A stretch of 64,000 nucleotides of DNA, from contig NW_026912131.1 of the NCBI RefSeq assembly GCF_963662255.1, positions 62,001 through 126,000 on the forward strand, given 5' to 3'. Positions 1-11,300 of the stretch are shown here, piece after piece. Source of the stretch: Cinclus cinclus. Its lineage: Eukaryota > Chordata > Aves > Passeriformes > Cinclidae. The position numbers and the translations under genes are program-made. Positions within the stretch are counted from its first letter, which is position 1. Each line of letters opens with the position of its first letter. Under the pieces are notes generated by a model that searched no databases, had not been told where the DNA came from, and saw only the letters and a list, made by a program, of their open reading frames with translations.

Positions 1-1399
1 TTACAATGCATTATATACTTTTCTTTGCTGGCCATCCTAATACATAACACCCAGTCAATAGTTTTCCTATTACCTATAGCCTATCATAACTGCTAACATT
101 ACCATATTCATGTTACTATTCTCCAATCACTACGAGTTAGTATGTCACAGTTTAAGCTAGAAGTTGTTTTTCAGTTTCCTCGCACTGGAAAACTCTGAGG
201 CCTTTTTTCTACTTTTTCTATCATCAACAGTCTGGTTTGCCTGTAGAATCATTTTGCTTGGTAAAACATCTTGTATTTAAGGTGGATTTATTCTTTGCTC
301 TGAGCCATAAAAGCCCCTTCCAACTAACATAGCCTTTGCCTTCTTAGTTATCCACTAAGTCTGGCTCAGCAATACTTTTCTTCTATATCAAAACTTGCTT
401 TCATTTCTATTCCTTCTTGAGATGCTACATTTAAAGATCTTTCTGCTAAGCATACATATCTGTGAGACTTTCTTGTCCAACTGACATCCAACCCAACACT
501 TGCCTATAGAATTTTTCCCAGGAGTTGCTGAGAAACACTGACTGCTGGTACTTCTGGGGGCTTGAGAAAGCAAAGGTTTGGCTGGGCCCAGGTAAAAGGA
601 GGGCAGGGGACAGCTGCTAGCTCTCTTGCTCTACTGCTTCAGGGGCTGCTCAGAGGCTGCTGTTGCTTGGGGAAAGGAATTCAGCATAACCCCACCGGGA
701 GCTGCTGCTGCTGCAGCCACTTCTTCTTCTCCTCCTTCTTCTCCTTCTTCTTGTCTGGGCCGAGCCTCTGCTCATGACAGCAGCCACTGACCCGGGACCT
801 TAGTAACACCTACCTCACTAAAAGAGGGACCTATGCCCATCTGCTCGTGTTCCCGGGAATCCTGAGCCCCCTGTCCCTTGCCCTGCTCGGAGCCGGCCTG
901 CCGCTGCCCCAGCCCCGCCGCTCCTCCGGCGCTGCTCTGGGTTTCTCTGCGCTGCAGCCCCGCACCCCCTGCCATGCCGGGATGGCCAGCAGTCCCAACT
1001 TCTGCCATGGAGTCCTCTGATACAGCTCGTCCACCAGCCCGGCATCTTTTGCTCATTCCTGCCGTTCCAGCTTAGTGCTCCTCAGAGTCCTGTAGCAGGG
1101 GCACTGAGATCGACTGCCCCAGGGCTTTGTGAAGCAAAGCCTCTCCTCCCTCCTGTCTGGTCTCAGCTGAGAAGGCTGTCATGGGGTCCCTGCTTCTGTT
1201 TGCTATGAATTCCATCGTTGTTGTTTTGTTTTGCCTTGTTCTCCACACTAGTAAAGAGCTGCTATTCCTATCCTCATATGTGCCAGAGAGCCCCTTCATT
1301 TCCAAATTAGAATAATCGGCAGGGAGAGGGTTTACATTCTCCAATCGAAGGGGGAGTCCTGCCTTTCTTTAGCAGACATCTGTCTTTCAAACCGAGACA
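1..1399 (-). mobile_element. LTR of an avian ERV, minus orientation (partial at window edge)
   Basis: Read on the minus strand the element begins TGTCTCGGTTTGAAAGACAG at 1,399. The full-length counterpart in copy 2 runs to 46,882, where it ends in CTCTTACA after an AATAAA. A pyrimidine-rich CTT/CTC tract lies at about 721-752. Short ORFs inside (for example 772-1,056 minus) are not gene-like. No target-site duplication is visible. I recall this start sequence as a common passerine LTR family; that is memory, not a search. Confidence 0.6.
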
Positions 1400-1639
1400 C
1401 CCGTAACGATTAGACAGTTCACCAGAGGTTTCTACATGCAGGCAAACATCTGTTTTTAGGTCTTGTTTGCATTTTTTCTCTGACGCTTGAGAATAGTTTA
1501 TGCAGGTGCAAGAAAGCAAGTCCCAGTCTTGCAATTCTTCCTCAGGGAAACAAGCTGGTTTTCACCTTTACAGGATTCTGTTCCTAGGAAAGGCTGGTAG
1601 CGTTCTCATGCCTCTGTGTGCCTGAGTCAAAGTCCAGTC
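1400..1639. other. No gene seen
   Basis: Unique-looking sequence between an LTR and a CR1 fragment. I see no supported exon or RNA gene. Confidence 0.5.
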
Positions 1640-1870
1640 TGTGAAGCTTCCCAGGCCTGCTGTTCAGCCCCCATCCTGGGGCACAGTGAGCTTGTTGTCC
1701 ACCAACACTCCCAAGTCCTTCTCCTCAGGGCGGCTCTCGATCCACTCTCTGCCCAGTCTGAGCCTGTCCTTGGGACTGCCCCGAGCCAGGGGCAGGCCGT
1801 GCACTTGGCCTCATACCAGCAGAGTCACACTGGGACTTTGGTGATGGTCTCTGGGCCTATGGCAATGACT
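1640..1870 (-). mobile_element. CR1-like LINE fragment, minus orientation
   Basis: Contains the wording typical of reversed CR1 3' regions: a run about a fixed cttgttgtccaccaacactc followed by cccaagtccttctcctc and tgcacttggcctcat. The copy at 48,690-48,880 lacks 18 bp in the middle. Confidence 0.55.
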
Positions 1871-1999
1871 GCAGCTCATTGAATCTTTGAGCTCCTCTTG
1901 CTGATTCCCCTAGCTCATACTTTTCGTGAGACCCCCCATGCTCCCCTTGGTACCACCTCATCACACTTGTGGCAGGTTTGCATGGCCAGGTCTGGGTAG

Positions 2000-2997
2000 C
2001 AGGGGCCCGCAGGGGGACCCTCTAGGAGGAGACACCAGGAGCTGCCCCCATGTTGGGCAGAGCTGGCTCCAGAGGGCTCCAGGACGGACCCACCACTGGC
2101 TAAGGCTGAGCCAAGCAGCGATGCTGGGAGGGCCTCTGTGGCCTGGTGTTAAAAACGGGGTAAACACTGCTGTGCAACAGCAGCTGGGACGGAGGAGGGA
2201 GAAGATGTGAGAGCAGGAGCCCTGCAGGCACCAAGGCTGGAGAAGGACGAGGTGCTGGAGCAGATTCCCCTGCAGCCCGTGCTGCAGCCCATAGGGAGGA
2301 GGATTTTGACCCGTAGCCCGTGGAGGTGAGTAGAGGAGCAGCTCCCCACTGCACCCCATGTAAGGACCCCAGAGCACAGCAGGTGGGGATGCCCTGAAGG
2401 GAGCTGCAGCCTGGGAGGAGCCCACACTCGAGTGGGCTCCTGGCAGGGGCTATGCTCTGTGGAGAGGAGTCCATGCAGGAGCTGGCAGGACACCGGAGCA
2501 GTCTGCTCCTGAAGGACTGTAACCTGTGGAAAGGGACCTTGTGGAGCAGATCTTCGACAACTGCGGCCTGTGGGAAGGACCCACGCTGGAAAAGTTGGTG
2601 CAGGAATGTCTCCCATGGAGAAGGGAAACTGTCAGGAGAAAGGAGCAGCAGAGATAAGTGTTATGAGGTGACAGCAATCCACATTCTGCATCTCGCGCAC
2701 TGCTCAAGGGGAAGAGGTAAAAGAGTTGGGAGTGAAGCTGAGCCTTGCAAGAAGGGAGGGTAGGGGGAGATGTTTTCAGGTTTGTTCTTATTTCTCAGTT
2801 TCCTACTCTGCTTCATTGGTACTAAAGTAAGTTAATTTGCCCAAGGTGAATCTGCTTTGACTGTGACAGTAATTGGTGAGTGATCTTCCTGACCCATGGG
2901 ATTTTTATCCCATTTACTCCCTATTATGGGTCAAAGAAGGGAAGTGATGGAGTGCCTCAGTGGGCACCTGGCTAGCCAAAATTGAGCCAGCACAGTT
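2000..2997 (+). mobile_element. LTR-like repeat, plus orientation
   Basis: Recognised by a series of imperfect repeats around 'ccacgctggaaaagttggtg' and 'ctgtggaaagggacc', then a T-rich stretch with ttcttatttctcagtttcc, then gacagtaattggtgagtgatc and gtgggcacctggctagcc near the 3' end. This matches my memory of an avian ERVL-type LTR. The left edge is uncertain. Overlapping minus-strand ORFs of about 155 codons are shadows in this repeat. Confidence 0.5.
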
Positions 2998-3467
2998 CTG
3001 CAAACTCCGTTATCACCACCTCCACCTTCCACACCCATTGCCCATGACTCCTCCATGTCCCTGACTCCTCTGTCAGTGAAGGGTCTGCCAGCAGTGCAGC
3101 ATTTATTCTGCACTCTCTTTCCTGCACAATCAAGACATGCCAATGGCACAGGCTACCCTGTGATGTGCAGTGGTCTGGGCCCTCATCTGCCACCAAAACT
3201 CTCCCCCGGGGCTGGACAGTCTGGAATTGCCTGTGGCAGGTCTGTGGCATGTCCATGCTGAGTCCACACCAGTTCCATGGTGGGTCTCTGAGGGGCACCT
3301 GGTGGTCCCTTGGTCCAGGTGCCGTGTCCCTCGGTAAGGACCTCCTCACTTTGTGCCCACGTGGTCCTTCAATGTCACCAGCACTTTTGTGCCTGCTTCA
3401 GGACCTCTTTCTCATCCACGTTGGGGAAGGCCTCTCTGGAGGTCATGGGGAAGGGATGGTAGCTTGG
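2998..3467. other. 3' flank of the minus-strand pseudogene
   Basis: No independent gene seen. Lies just beyond the stop codon of the pseudogene that starts at 3,468 and may include its 3' untranslated region. Confidence 0.4.
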
Positions 3468-5512
3468 CTACTGTGTGGCCTTGCCATCCATGCCACAGTC
3501 ACACGAGCACTGCACATCCAGGACAAGGTCCCTCAGCTCCGGCTCCTCTGCCTCCAGCCTTTGGGCCATACCCATCAGCCCCCTGTGGCCGGCAAAGGCT
3601 TGGCCAGGGCAAAGTACAGCTGCCATCAGCACCTTGTCCAGGGCCTGGTGGAGTTTGAAGAGCACCCAGCTGGGGCAGCAGTGCTGGATGTCCTTGTGGG
3701 CTGCCTGCAGGTCGCTCGTGGCCTGATGCAGCCAACGCAGGGCCTCGGGGACAGACGGAGTCAGGGCCATGAGCTCCTCACTGCTCAGCCAGGAGCCGTC
3801 ACCTCCCTGTCCATGGTGCCGGGCGGTGATCGCAGCTTTGTATAGGACCCAGAGCTGTGGCCACACCTTTGGCCACCTGACACCTCGCGGAGGCCTCAAG
3901 GTTGCCAGGCTGGGATCCTTCCATGGCCCCTCTTCTGCCACAGCCTCCTCCTGCAGCCTCTTCTCCGGCTCTAGTGCAGCACCCACCAGTGCCATGTTGC
4001 TCCCCTCCAGAACCAAGGCCCCGTCCTGTGGCTCCTGGCAGACCAGTATTTCACGCAGCACAGACAAAGCATATACCTCCAGCTGCCCACCCAGGATGTG
4101 ACTGATCTCCTGTGCCAGCGTCTCCACGACCCTCAGCTGGTGCCGGTTCTGCACCATCTCTGCGTGCCGGATGTAGAGGAGCCGCTGGGCACCATCAGAC
4201 GGGCACACACGGATAACCTGTGACTGGGATCTGCCCTCCACCTCTACCCCACCGTGCACCAGCACGGTGCAGATGTCCTTGCAGCACTGCACTTTCAGCT
4301 GCTCCACTGCCAAGCCAGCATCCCCCTCCATTGCCGGCACAGCCTTGTGGCTCTGCCACTGCAGCCCCAGGGACTCCAGCCCCAGCCTAAACCACGGGGA
4401 TACCAGCAGGGCCAGCAGACACCTCTGCACAGCTCACTGAGAGCTGGAGTGATGTGGCTGTGGACCACCCTCCTCCAGCTGCTTCTCTGTCACCTCTGAC
4501 AGCGCCCGTGGCCGCAGGTGTGGTGGCTGCCTTTGCAGCAGCCAGCTGCCGTTACAGCCAGACCCCAACAGCGCAGCCATGAACACAAAGGTCTTCTCCA
4601 GGGCCTGAGCAGCCTCTGAGGGCACGCAGTCATTGAAGCACAGTCTGTGGGACAGCTCCAGGCAGCCAGCAGTGCTCAGCAGGTACAGCTTAGCCACAGT
4701 GGAGCCATGGGGGGGGCTCTGGTTCCTCCCGCAGCAGCTGGAAGAAATGCCATGTTGCCAGCAGGACTGTCTTCTTCTGGCTCCTGCTAAGAGCCATGTC
4801 TCTCCTGATGGATTTGGGCCAGGACATGGCTGTAGCAAGGCAGTGTGGGGACCAGGACAATGCCAAGGTGTCGCAGGAGATCTCCAAAGGCAGCCACGTG
4901 GGGGCGAGGCCTGAGGAGGTAGGGGTAAAGTCAGCCTCGTCCAGGGGTGATATCACTGCCTGGCGTGGCCTGGTCACATCCCATGACTTGGCCAGCACCA
5001 GGGGCAGCTCAGCAAGGTGCTCTGCATCCACCTCCTTCAGACGGGTCTGCAGGAAGCTGTACATGCCATGGAGCACCCTGGCCCATGTGCTTACCTGCAG
5101 ATGTGTTGAGCACGCTGCCCTTGACACATGTTGCTGGTTGGCCACCGCCAGGGCAGTGGGTATCTCTACAAGGCCTCCCATGGCCTTCAGGGATCCCTTC
5201 TCAAGTTCAAGAGATTTTGTCAGGATGGTGGCTCATGTCCACAAGAGCTCAGCCACATTTTGGAAGTAGGAAACACTGCCTTTCAGAGCCATGGACTTAC
5301 TTCAAAAGGAGGGTGGAGGTTCATCAAGTTTGGGAGGATATGCAGTAGAGGAAGGAAGTGGATTGAGGTAATTTTCCTCCAAAATCCTCCGACTCAGGAT
5401 TTCCCAAAAAGATTGCAAGTTGCTTGAGCATCTCCTGCTGTCAATTTAGAAGTTCTGCAGCATGGCAGGTATCCCGAGCGGCTTCATGCTCTATCTCCTC
5501 AGCCTGCGCCAT
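3468..5512 (-). pseudogene. Multi-exon pseudogene of an unrecognised helical protein (copy 1)
   Basis: The minus strand holds a long protein-like reading: an N-terminal exon starting at ATG 5,512 (MAQAEEIEHEAARD...), a middle part (about 5,310-4,700; ...TKSLELEKGSLKAMGG) and a 3' ORF (4,700-3,468) rich in Leu, Ala and Gln helices, ending ...CGMDGKATQ. It is broken: an in-frame TGA follows ELLN near 5,435, another TGA interrupts ELLWT/ATIL near 5,230, and a run of eight C (minus) near 4,710 shifts the frame between EEPEPP and HGSTVAKLYLL. The same breaks are present in copy 2, so decay preceded duplication. CTGCAG/GTAAGC near 5,097 and GAA/GTAAGT near 5,297 look like splice sites. The helical look suggests an ARM/HEAT-like protein, but I do not recognise the family. 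Confidence 0.6.
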
Positions 5513-8330
5513 GGAATCCTCTACAGAGAGGCCGGTGCAGGCACCTGCCTTAAGGAGGAAACCTGCCACAGCACAAGCTGGCTTGTAGCTAGGTAATTAA
5601 TTCAGCCCTAGATCAGAAATTTGGTTTGATTAGTCTGGTGCAATAAACAGGCCCTAGGTGAACAATGATAGGGTATATTCAAACCCAAACAGAGATTTCA
5701 CCCAATGAACTTCCATCCTAAGCAGCAGACACTTCACTGCTCAGCGAATTGGGCAGTCTCAAGTCCCAAACCATCAGCTGTCATGAGCCAGGGAATTCAA
5801 ACCCTCTCTTTAAGAAGGGTCTCAAACAATAAAGAGGATTTTGTCAGATGGATCAAGAAGGGTTGTGTCGTCTGTCTCCTATCATGACCCCAGTAAATGC
5901 TCAAGGTTCCTGCTGAGCACGGCAAGGGATGTCCTAAACCAAGGAGGTCCCCAGTGAACATCAAGGCAAACACCTGGGCAATGCAGAGGCTAGGGATAAC
6001 TCTGGGCGGAGAAGCTGTTGTGTGTCTTGGACGATGGATGGTGGCAGCCCCCTGAAGGAGCAGCCAAGACAAGTGCTTCAAGCTGACATGTCCTGCCCTT
6101 TGCTGCTGTCAGAAACACACGGGACAGATTTGCTGCCACAGGTCCACCAGACTTGAGCCAGGAACAATGGAGGGCCGTGCATTGGTAGGGAACAGCCTCC
6201 AGCAAGGGCAAAGCAGGATCTTCTAGCAGCAAAGCCTGAGCCTGTGAAGAGGGCCACCTCCTCAGCAGACACCACAGTGCTTCCCTCCAGCTCTGAATGT
6301 CGGCCACAAGTGCGTGCTTTTCTTCAGCGCCTGCTGCTTCTTGCTTTCTTCCAAGCCAGTCCAGGATTTAGTTTGGAAGCTCATGCATGTGTCTTTAAGG
6401 TGCCTGCATGGAGGAGAGGCATGGCAGCGGTGGCGCAGGCTTCACGTCCCTCTCACAATGGCACCAATGCCACTGACTTGGGATGCCTGCCTTGGGAAGG
6501 TGAATCTGCCCTCAGAATGGCCATTGGAGTCAGTCGGGGCCACAGGATGCAGCTGCAGCTGCCAAGGGTTGCTGTGAGGCTGGCAAGTCAAGAGCAAACC
6601 ATTGTGGCCAATTCCGCTGAAGCCTTTTGCCAAAGCACATGCAACGGTGCCCACAGCCTGCCCCCTTTTGGCATCGCAGCCGGTGCGGATGCCTCGTGGA
6701 GCAGGTGCCGGCATTCAGAGTGCTGCTGTTCCTGTGCATGCTCCCGTGCTGTTTGTGTGGGCCCGGAGCCACTGGGGCAGCAGCGACTCAGCAGCCCTGC
6801 TCAAGGAGACATGGCCGCCCTCCCCATGGAGGCAGAAGCTCTGAGGGCCCAGAGCTCTGTGTCAGGGGGGCCTCGGTCTCAGCTCCGTGGCCTGGGCAGC
6901 CGCCGGGGCCCGGTCTGGCCGCCAGCCCTGCCTGCGCCCACTGCCCTGGCGGCCCCCAGTGACTGTGCCCTGGCAGTGCCCCCTTGGCCTCCTTGTCCCC
7001 AGCCAGCCCAGCCTGGGCCCCTCGGGGCCGTCCCCACCTTCCTGCTGAGGCCCGGCCTCAAGGGCTTCTGCCACAGGCGTGGCAGACTCTCTGGGGAAGC
7101 GCCAGTACAGCCAGGCGGCAGGAACAAGGTGGCTGCCCAGGGGCTGCCTGTGGCCTCTGACACCCAATTCCTCGGGGCTTCTCACCAGCCCGGCCCCTCA
7201 GGGGCCTTCTGTCCCCTAGGAAGCTCCTGTCACCCACTCCTTCCCACCCACGTGGGTCTCGTGCCTTCACATGGCCTTGGCCCGTCAGGGCCTACGCAGA
7301 ACCTCATCCCTTTGCTCCATTCCACCACCCCGTCTCTTCAAGGACTCCCCCAGCCTTGCCACCCTGCCCGTTTGACCGCCTGAGAGGTGGCCGCAGACTC
7401 TGGTGCTGGGCTGTGGAGGGGGCAGAGGGCTGGGTGCTGCCCGGGGAGCCACGGTGCCACCCTGCTGCACAGCCCAGCCGGGCCGGGGCTCCATCCACAC
7501 TCGGCTTTGGGGCCACAGGAGCCCGGAGCAGAGCCCGCGCTGAAAGGAGTTGAGCAATAGTTAACTCAAGGATCCATGAATTAAGTATTAAGAGTCAGCA
7601 AATATTAATCAGAAGCTTCAGAAGGAAGATGCACTGTAGCCATTTTTAAATCATAGAAACAGCATGCACCTTGTTCAGATAAGAGGAGGAAAACCTGTTG
7701 AAAACGCTGAACCAGCCAATGAAGGAGTCTGCATGCTTGGCATGCTTTGTGTTTGGTACAGCACAGGGCCAGGGGGACTGGTTGTGGCTGTAAATGGGTG
7801 TTTGGCCACCACCACAGCCTCATCAGACCCCACGGCTGCAGCCATTCCCTGCCAAAGCCCTCACCTGGCCCAGCCCATCCTGGCCTCAAGGAATGGGTTC
7901 CATCCAGCCCCTGTGCCCACATGCCAGGCTCAAGGGTTTGCAAGAAGTTTTCTCCCAACTTTATGAAACCTGCACCAAGAGTGTCCCTTTACTGTGCTGA
8001 GAAGAGTAAAAAACCCCTCAAGTTTAACTCTACTGCACCTAACGAGGGTTCCATGCGCCCCTTAGCAGAGACCCCACAATAGCCCTGTGTGCCTCAGGAG
8101 CTCCAGGCCCAGATGATGCCACTGAAGAAGATGTGCCCTCAGCCCAGGGATGCTCAGCATGGGCTCCCCCAGCCCCTCGAGACCTCGCCCCTGCTCACAG
8201 CAGCCCCTGCCTGGCTCCTGCCTGCCTGCCCCTGGGCATCCATGGCTGCTCCTGGACATGGAGCTCAGCCAGTGCTGGTGCTGTGTGGGCTTTGCTGGTG
8301 CTACCACCTGGACAAGGCTGTGACAACTCA
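5513..8330. other. GC-rich stretch without a supported gene
   Basis: Long overlapping ORFs occur on both strands, the largest at 6,244-7,383 plus. It is not kept in copy 2, where small indels near 53,880 and 54,145 break it, so I do not call it a gene. The minus strand at 5,990-6,307 has a Leu-rich stretch that could be an upstream exon remnant of the pseudogene. A block at about 8,107-8,190 recurs at 13,639-13,700. Confidence 0.45.
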
Positions 8331-8335
8331 ATTTC

Positions 8336-8341
8336 TTTATT
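8336..8341 (-). terminator. AATAAA polyadenylation signal
   Basis: AATAAA on the minus strand, about 55 nt past the stop codon of the membrane-protein gene. Confidence 0.6.
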
Positions 8342-11300
8342 TGAACTTGAAACGTGGGCCAATCCCTGCCATGGCAGAGAGGGGCTGCCCAATTTCAGTC
8401 TGGGCTGGGGAGCAGGGCCAGGGGGCTCAGGGGCAGGGGTTCTCGTTTTGGAGATCTGGGTGCTGGGACGCGCTCAAGACGGGGCTGCAGCCACACCAGG
8501 GCAGATGGGGACAGACGTGAAGAACTGGGAGTCAAGTTCTCACTGCCTGAGCTCTTGGGCGGCTCTTCTGAGTCTGCACAGCAGCACCTGTGGAGAGAGG
8601 AATGGCTGAGGCCCCAGCTGCCCGTGGCACACAGGGACCCTCCTGCACAGCAGGGCCCAGAGCTGGCAAGGCTCCCCAGCACGGCTGGAGCTGCCGACAC
8701 ACCTTGGCCCAGCTGGACAGGTGCCCCTCAAGGCCCTGGTGAGCAGGGGATGGCTCTGGGCAGGGTCCCTGGCCAGGAGCGGGCTCCAGAGCTCGTCTGC
8801 CTTTCAAGGGCAATCTGCTCCCTGCTCTTTCTCCTCCCCACCTTGCTCTGCCTCTGCCCGCTGCTCCTGGGGCTGCTCTTGGCCACGCAGCCTCAGTGGG
8901 AGCCAGCACTGGCTGCAGCCCCAGCAGGCTCCCCAGGACAAGGCCCAGCAATTAAGAGGCCAATTAAAGCACTGGGCAGCAGCAGAACCCTCAGCAGAGT
9001 TTTTTGGACAACCACTGATGATCCACAACTCCACAGCAGCCTCACTGGCAATGTTTCCTGACTATCAGCAGTCTTGAAAAGAAGCTCTTTAAGGCAGAGA
9101 TCAGCAAAACACTCACCATTTCCTCTTCCAGCAAAACCAGATTCCGGCAGAGCACATCATCAGGAGCACTGCCCCACCAGCCACAATGGCCACTAACTTA
9201 TTCAGACAACGGGTTCCCCAGCAGAAAACTCTTCTCGTGCTTTTCCCAAGATTTTCAGCACGTGCTGAGGTGCCAACTGCATCTGTGGGAGCAGAGGGGA
9301 ATGTGAGCCCATGCTGGGCTCCACTGCTGAGCTGGCAGCTCAGTGGATACAGCCAGGATGTTCTCTCTTTCCCCTGGGGCACCTTGGCAGGCCTTGGCAC
9401 AAGGCTGCTCAGTACCCAAACCCCTGAGACTACATGGGATAATTCCCCAGGGCTGTGTTATTCTTCTCCAGGCAATATTTCTCAAAATACATGGAAAAGG
9501 ACAAGGAAAATGCCCAGGGGTTTGGAACTGCTCCAGAATTCACACTTCTCCACAAAGTTGCCCCTCCTGATCTACCAGACCAAGAAATTGCAGGAGATCT
9601 CAAGTTGTGCTTGGCCCATGGTGTAGATTAAGCTCCTTGTCAGCTGATGGCAAATGCCTTCCTGCAGAGGCTGGGGAGAAGCTGCAGCCAGGCCAGGCTG
9701 GCAAACAGCCCTACAGGGTGTGACAGCAGCAGCAGCAGCAGGGCAGCGAGGCTGCCATGGATACCTCCCTGCTGTGCTGGGCACAGCGTGTCCAGATGTG
9801 CAGAGGTAGATCCCGGCTGCTGAGTGTCAGCAGAAGGCTGAGGGAAATGCACCCACCACGGTGTCTCTCCAGATCACTCAGCATCTTGGCCATGTGTTTG
9901 GATACCTCCAGGGACTTATTGTCTCCTGTAGGTTTGTACCTCTCTCTTGGTGGAACTTAAGAGGAAGTATTTCCATTTCATATGAATGGATCCCATAAAA
10001 GCAGTGATCAGCCTGTGGGCTCAGCAGGGACACACTACTCACCCCTGCCATGGGAGCTGGGCTGGTGTGCAGCAACCAGCAAAGGACCTTGAAAAGTCTT
10101 CCCTGCAGACACACCTGTAACTCAACAGCCACAGAAGCTTCTGTCACCTGGTTTCTGCCAGGTTGTCAAAGATTATTCCTTGGTGAGATGCTGAGAACAT
10201 ACCTGCAGGAGGCTCCAGAGGCTGAAAATCTTCATGAAGCCAAGGTGCTGGAGAAGCCTTCCTAGCACGCTCACCTAGAAGGGAGCACAGATGAGAACCA
10301 TTTCCATGGTGTGCTGGGATCCCCTTCTGCCTTAGGGAACTGGGCATTGCAAGGGGGTCAGGTAAGGCTGTGGCAGCCAGATGTCAATGGACATGGCCAC
10401 AGCTGCTGAGGGGCCTGGAGAGCTCTATGGTGGCTCTGGTCACTCTCCACACTCTTTCCATGCCCTTTGCAACAGCCCTGGAGGGGCAGTTGTAGTACCC
10501 AGAGCCGCTGGGGTTTCTGTCAGTCCCCGAGAGGAAAGCCTCTCTAAATCCCTGGCAAAAACCGCAGCAGGCAGTGCCACAATCATCCCTCCCAACCTTC
10601 CTCCCTCCTTCTGCTGGGCCAGCTCCCCCAGCCCAAGGGGACAGAGGCAGGCCCTCTCAGGACACACTGGATCCCTGCTCTCCCCCTCTGCCCTTTGCCA
10701 ACCACAGGCATCCCTTGCAAATCCTCCCAGCTTTCAGGCAGTGTCTCCCACAGAGGGACCCCAGCAGGACTGCTCAGTACCCGAGTGCCCTGAGCCTGCT
10801 CGGGATAATTCCTCTGGTTTGTGCCGCTCTTGTCCGGGCTGTGCCCGCACTGCCAAGCAGCAGAGATGGCAGCTCAAGGCTCAGCAGGGCTCAGGCCCAG
10901 AGGCTCAGCAATTACCTCCTGTGACTGTGCCTGGCTTCACCTCTCTTCCTGTAGCAGAGGCTGGTACAGAAGCACTGCTTGCTCTGGGAAACTCAGCCTG
11001 CTGCACAGTCTCCCGTTCCATCTCTGGACAAAGGAAAAGGGATAGCTGGATCAGATGGAGTTCTTCCCCAAGGGGAAGATCCCATCTTCAGGAGGCAGTG
11101 CTTGCTGAAGTCATGGATATGATTCAGGAAGTTATCCAAACTTTGGAGATGGGACGGGTCCCTCTGTCCTCCAAACAGCCCTTACACCTGATCTACCCTG
11201 AGACCAGCAGATTACAGGAGATCTCAGGGTGTGCATGGTCCATGGTGTAGATTAAGCTTCCTGTCAGCTGATGGCAAATGCCTTCCTGCAGAGGCTGGGG

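Noticed and set aside
1961..2616. Three overlapping minus-strand ORFs of 124-155 codons
   Set aside because: They lie antisense in an LTR-like repeat and share its internal repeats.
3165..3845. 226-codon plus-strand ORF
   Set aside because: Shadow of the minus-strand pseudogene's 3' ORF.
6244..7383. 379-codon plus-strand ORF
   Set aside because: GC-rich composition gives long chance ORFs; in copy 2 indels break it, and there are no splice sites or recognisable domains.
8354..9061. Plus-strand ORF with a Leu-rich hydrophobic run (LLFLLPTLLCLCPLLL)
   Set aside because: It overlaps the terminal exon and intron of the minus-strand gene, where splice phases support the other strand.
10381..11250. 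289-codon plus-strand ORF, open in both copies
   Set aside because: It runs antisense across the module repeats and introns of the membrane-protein gene; low-complexity Ser/Pro content, no domain, and recent duplication explains its persistence.
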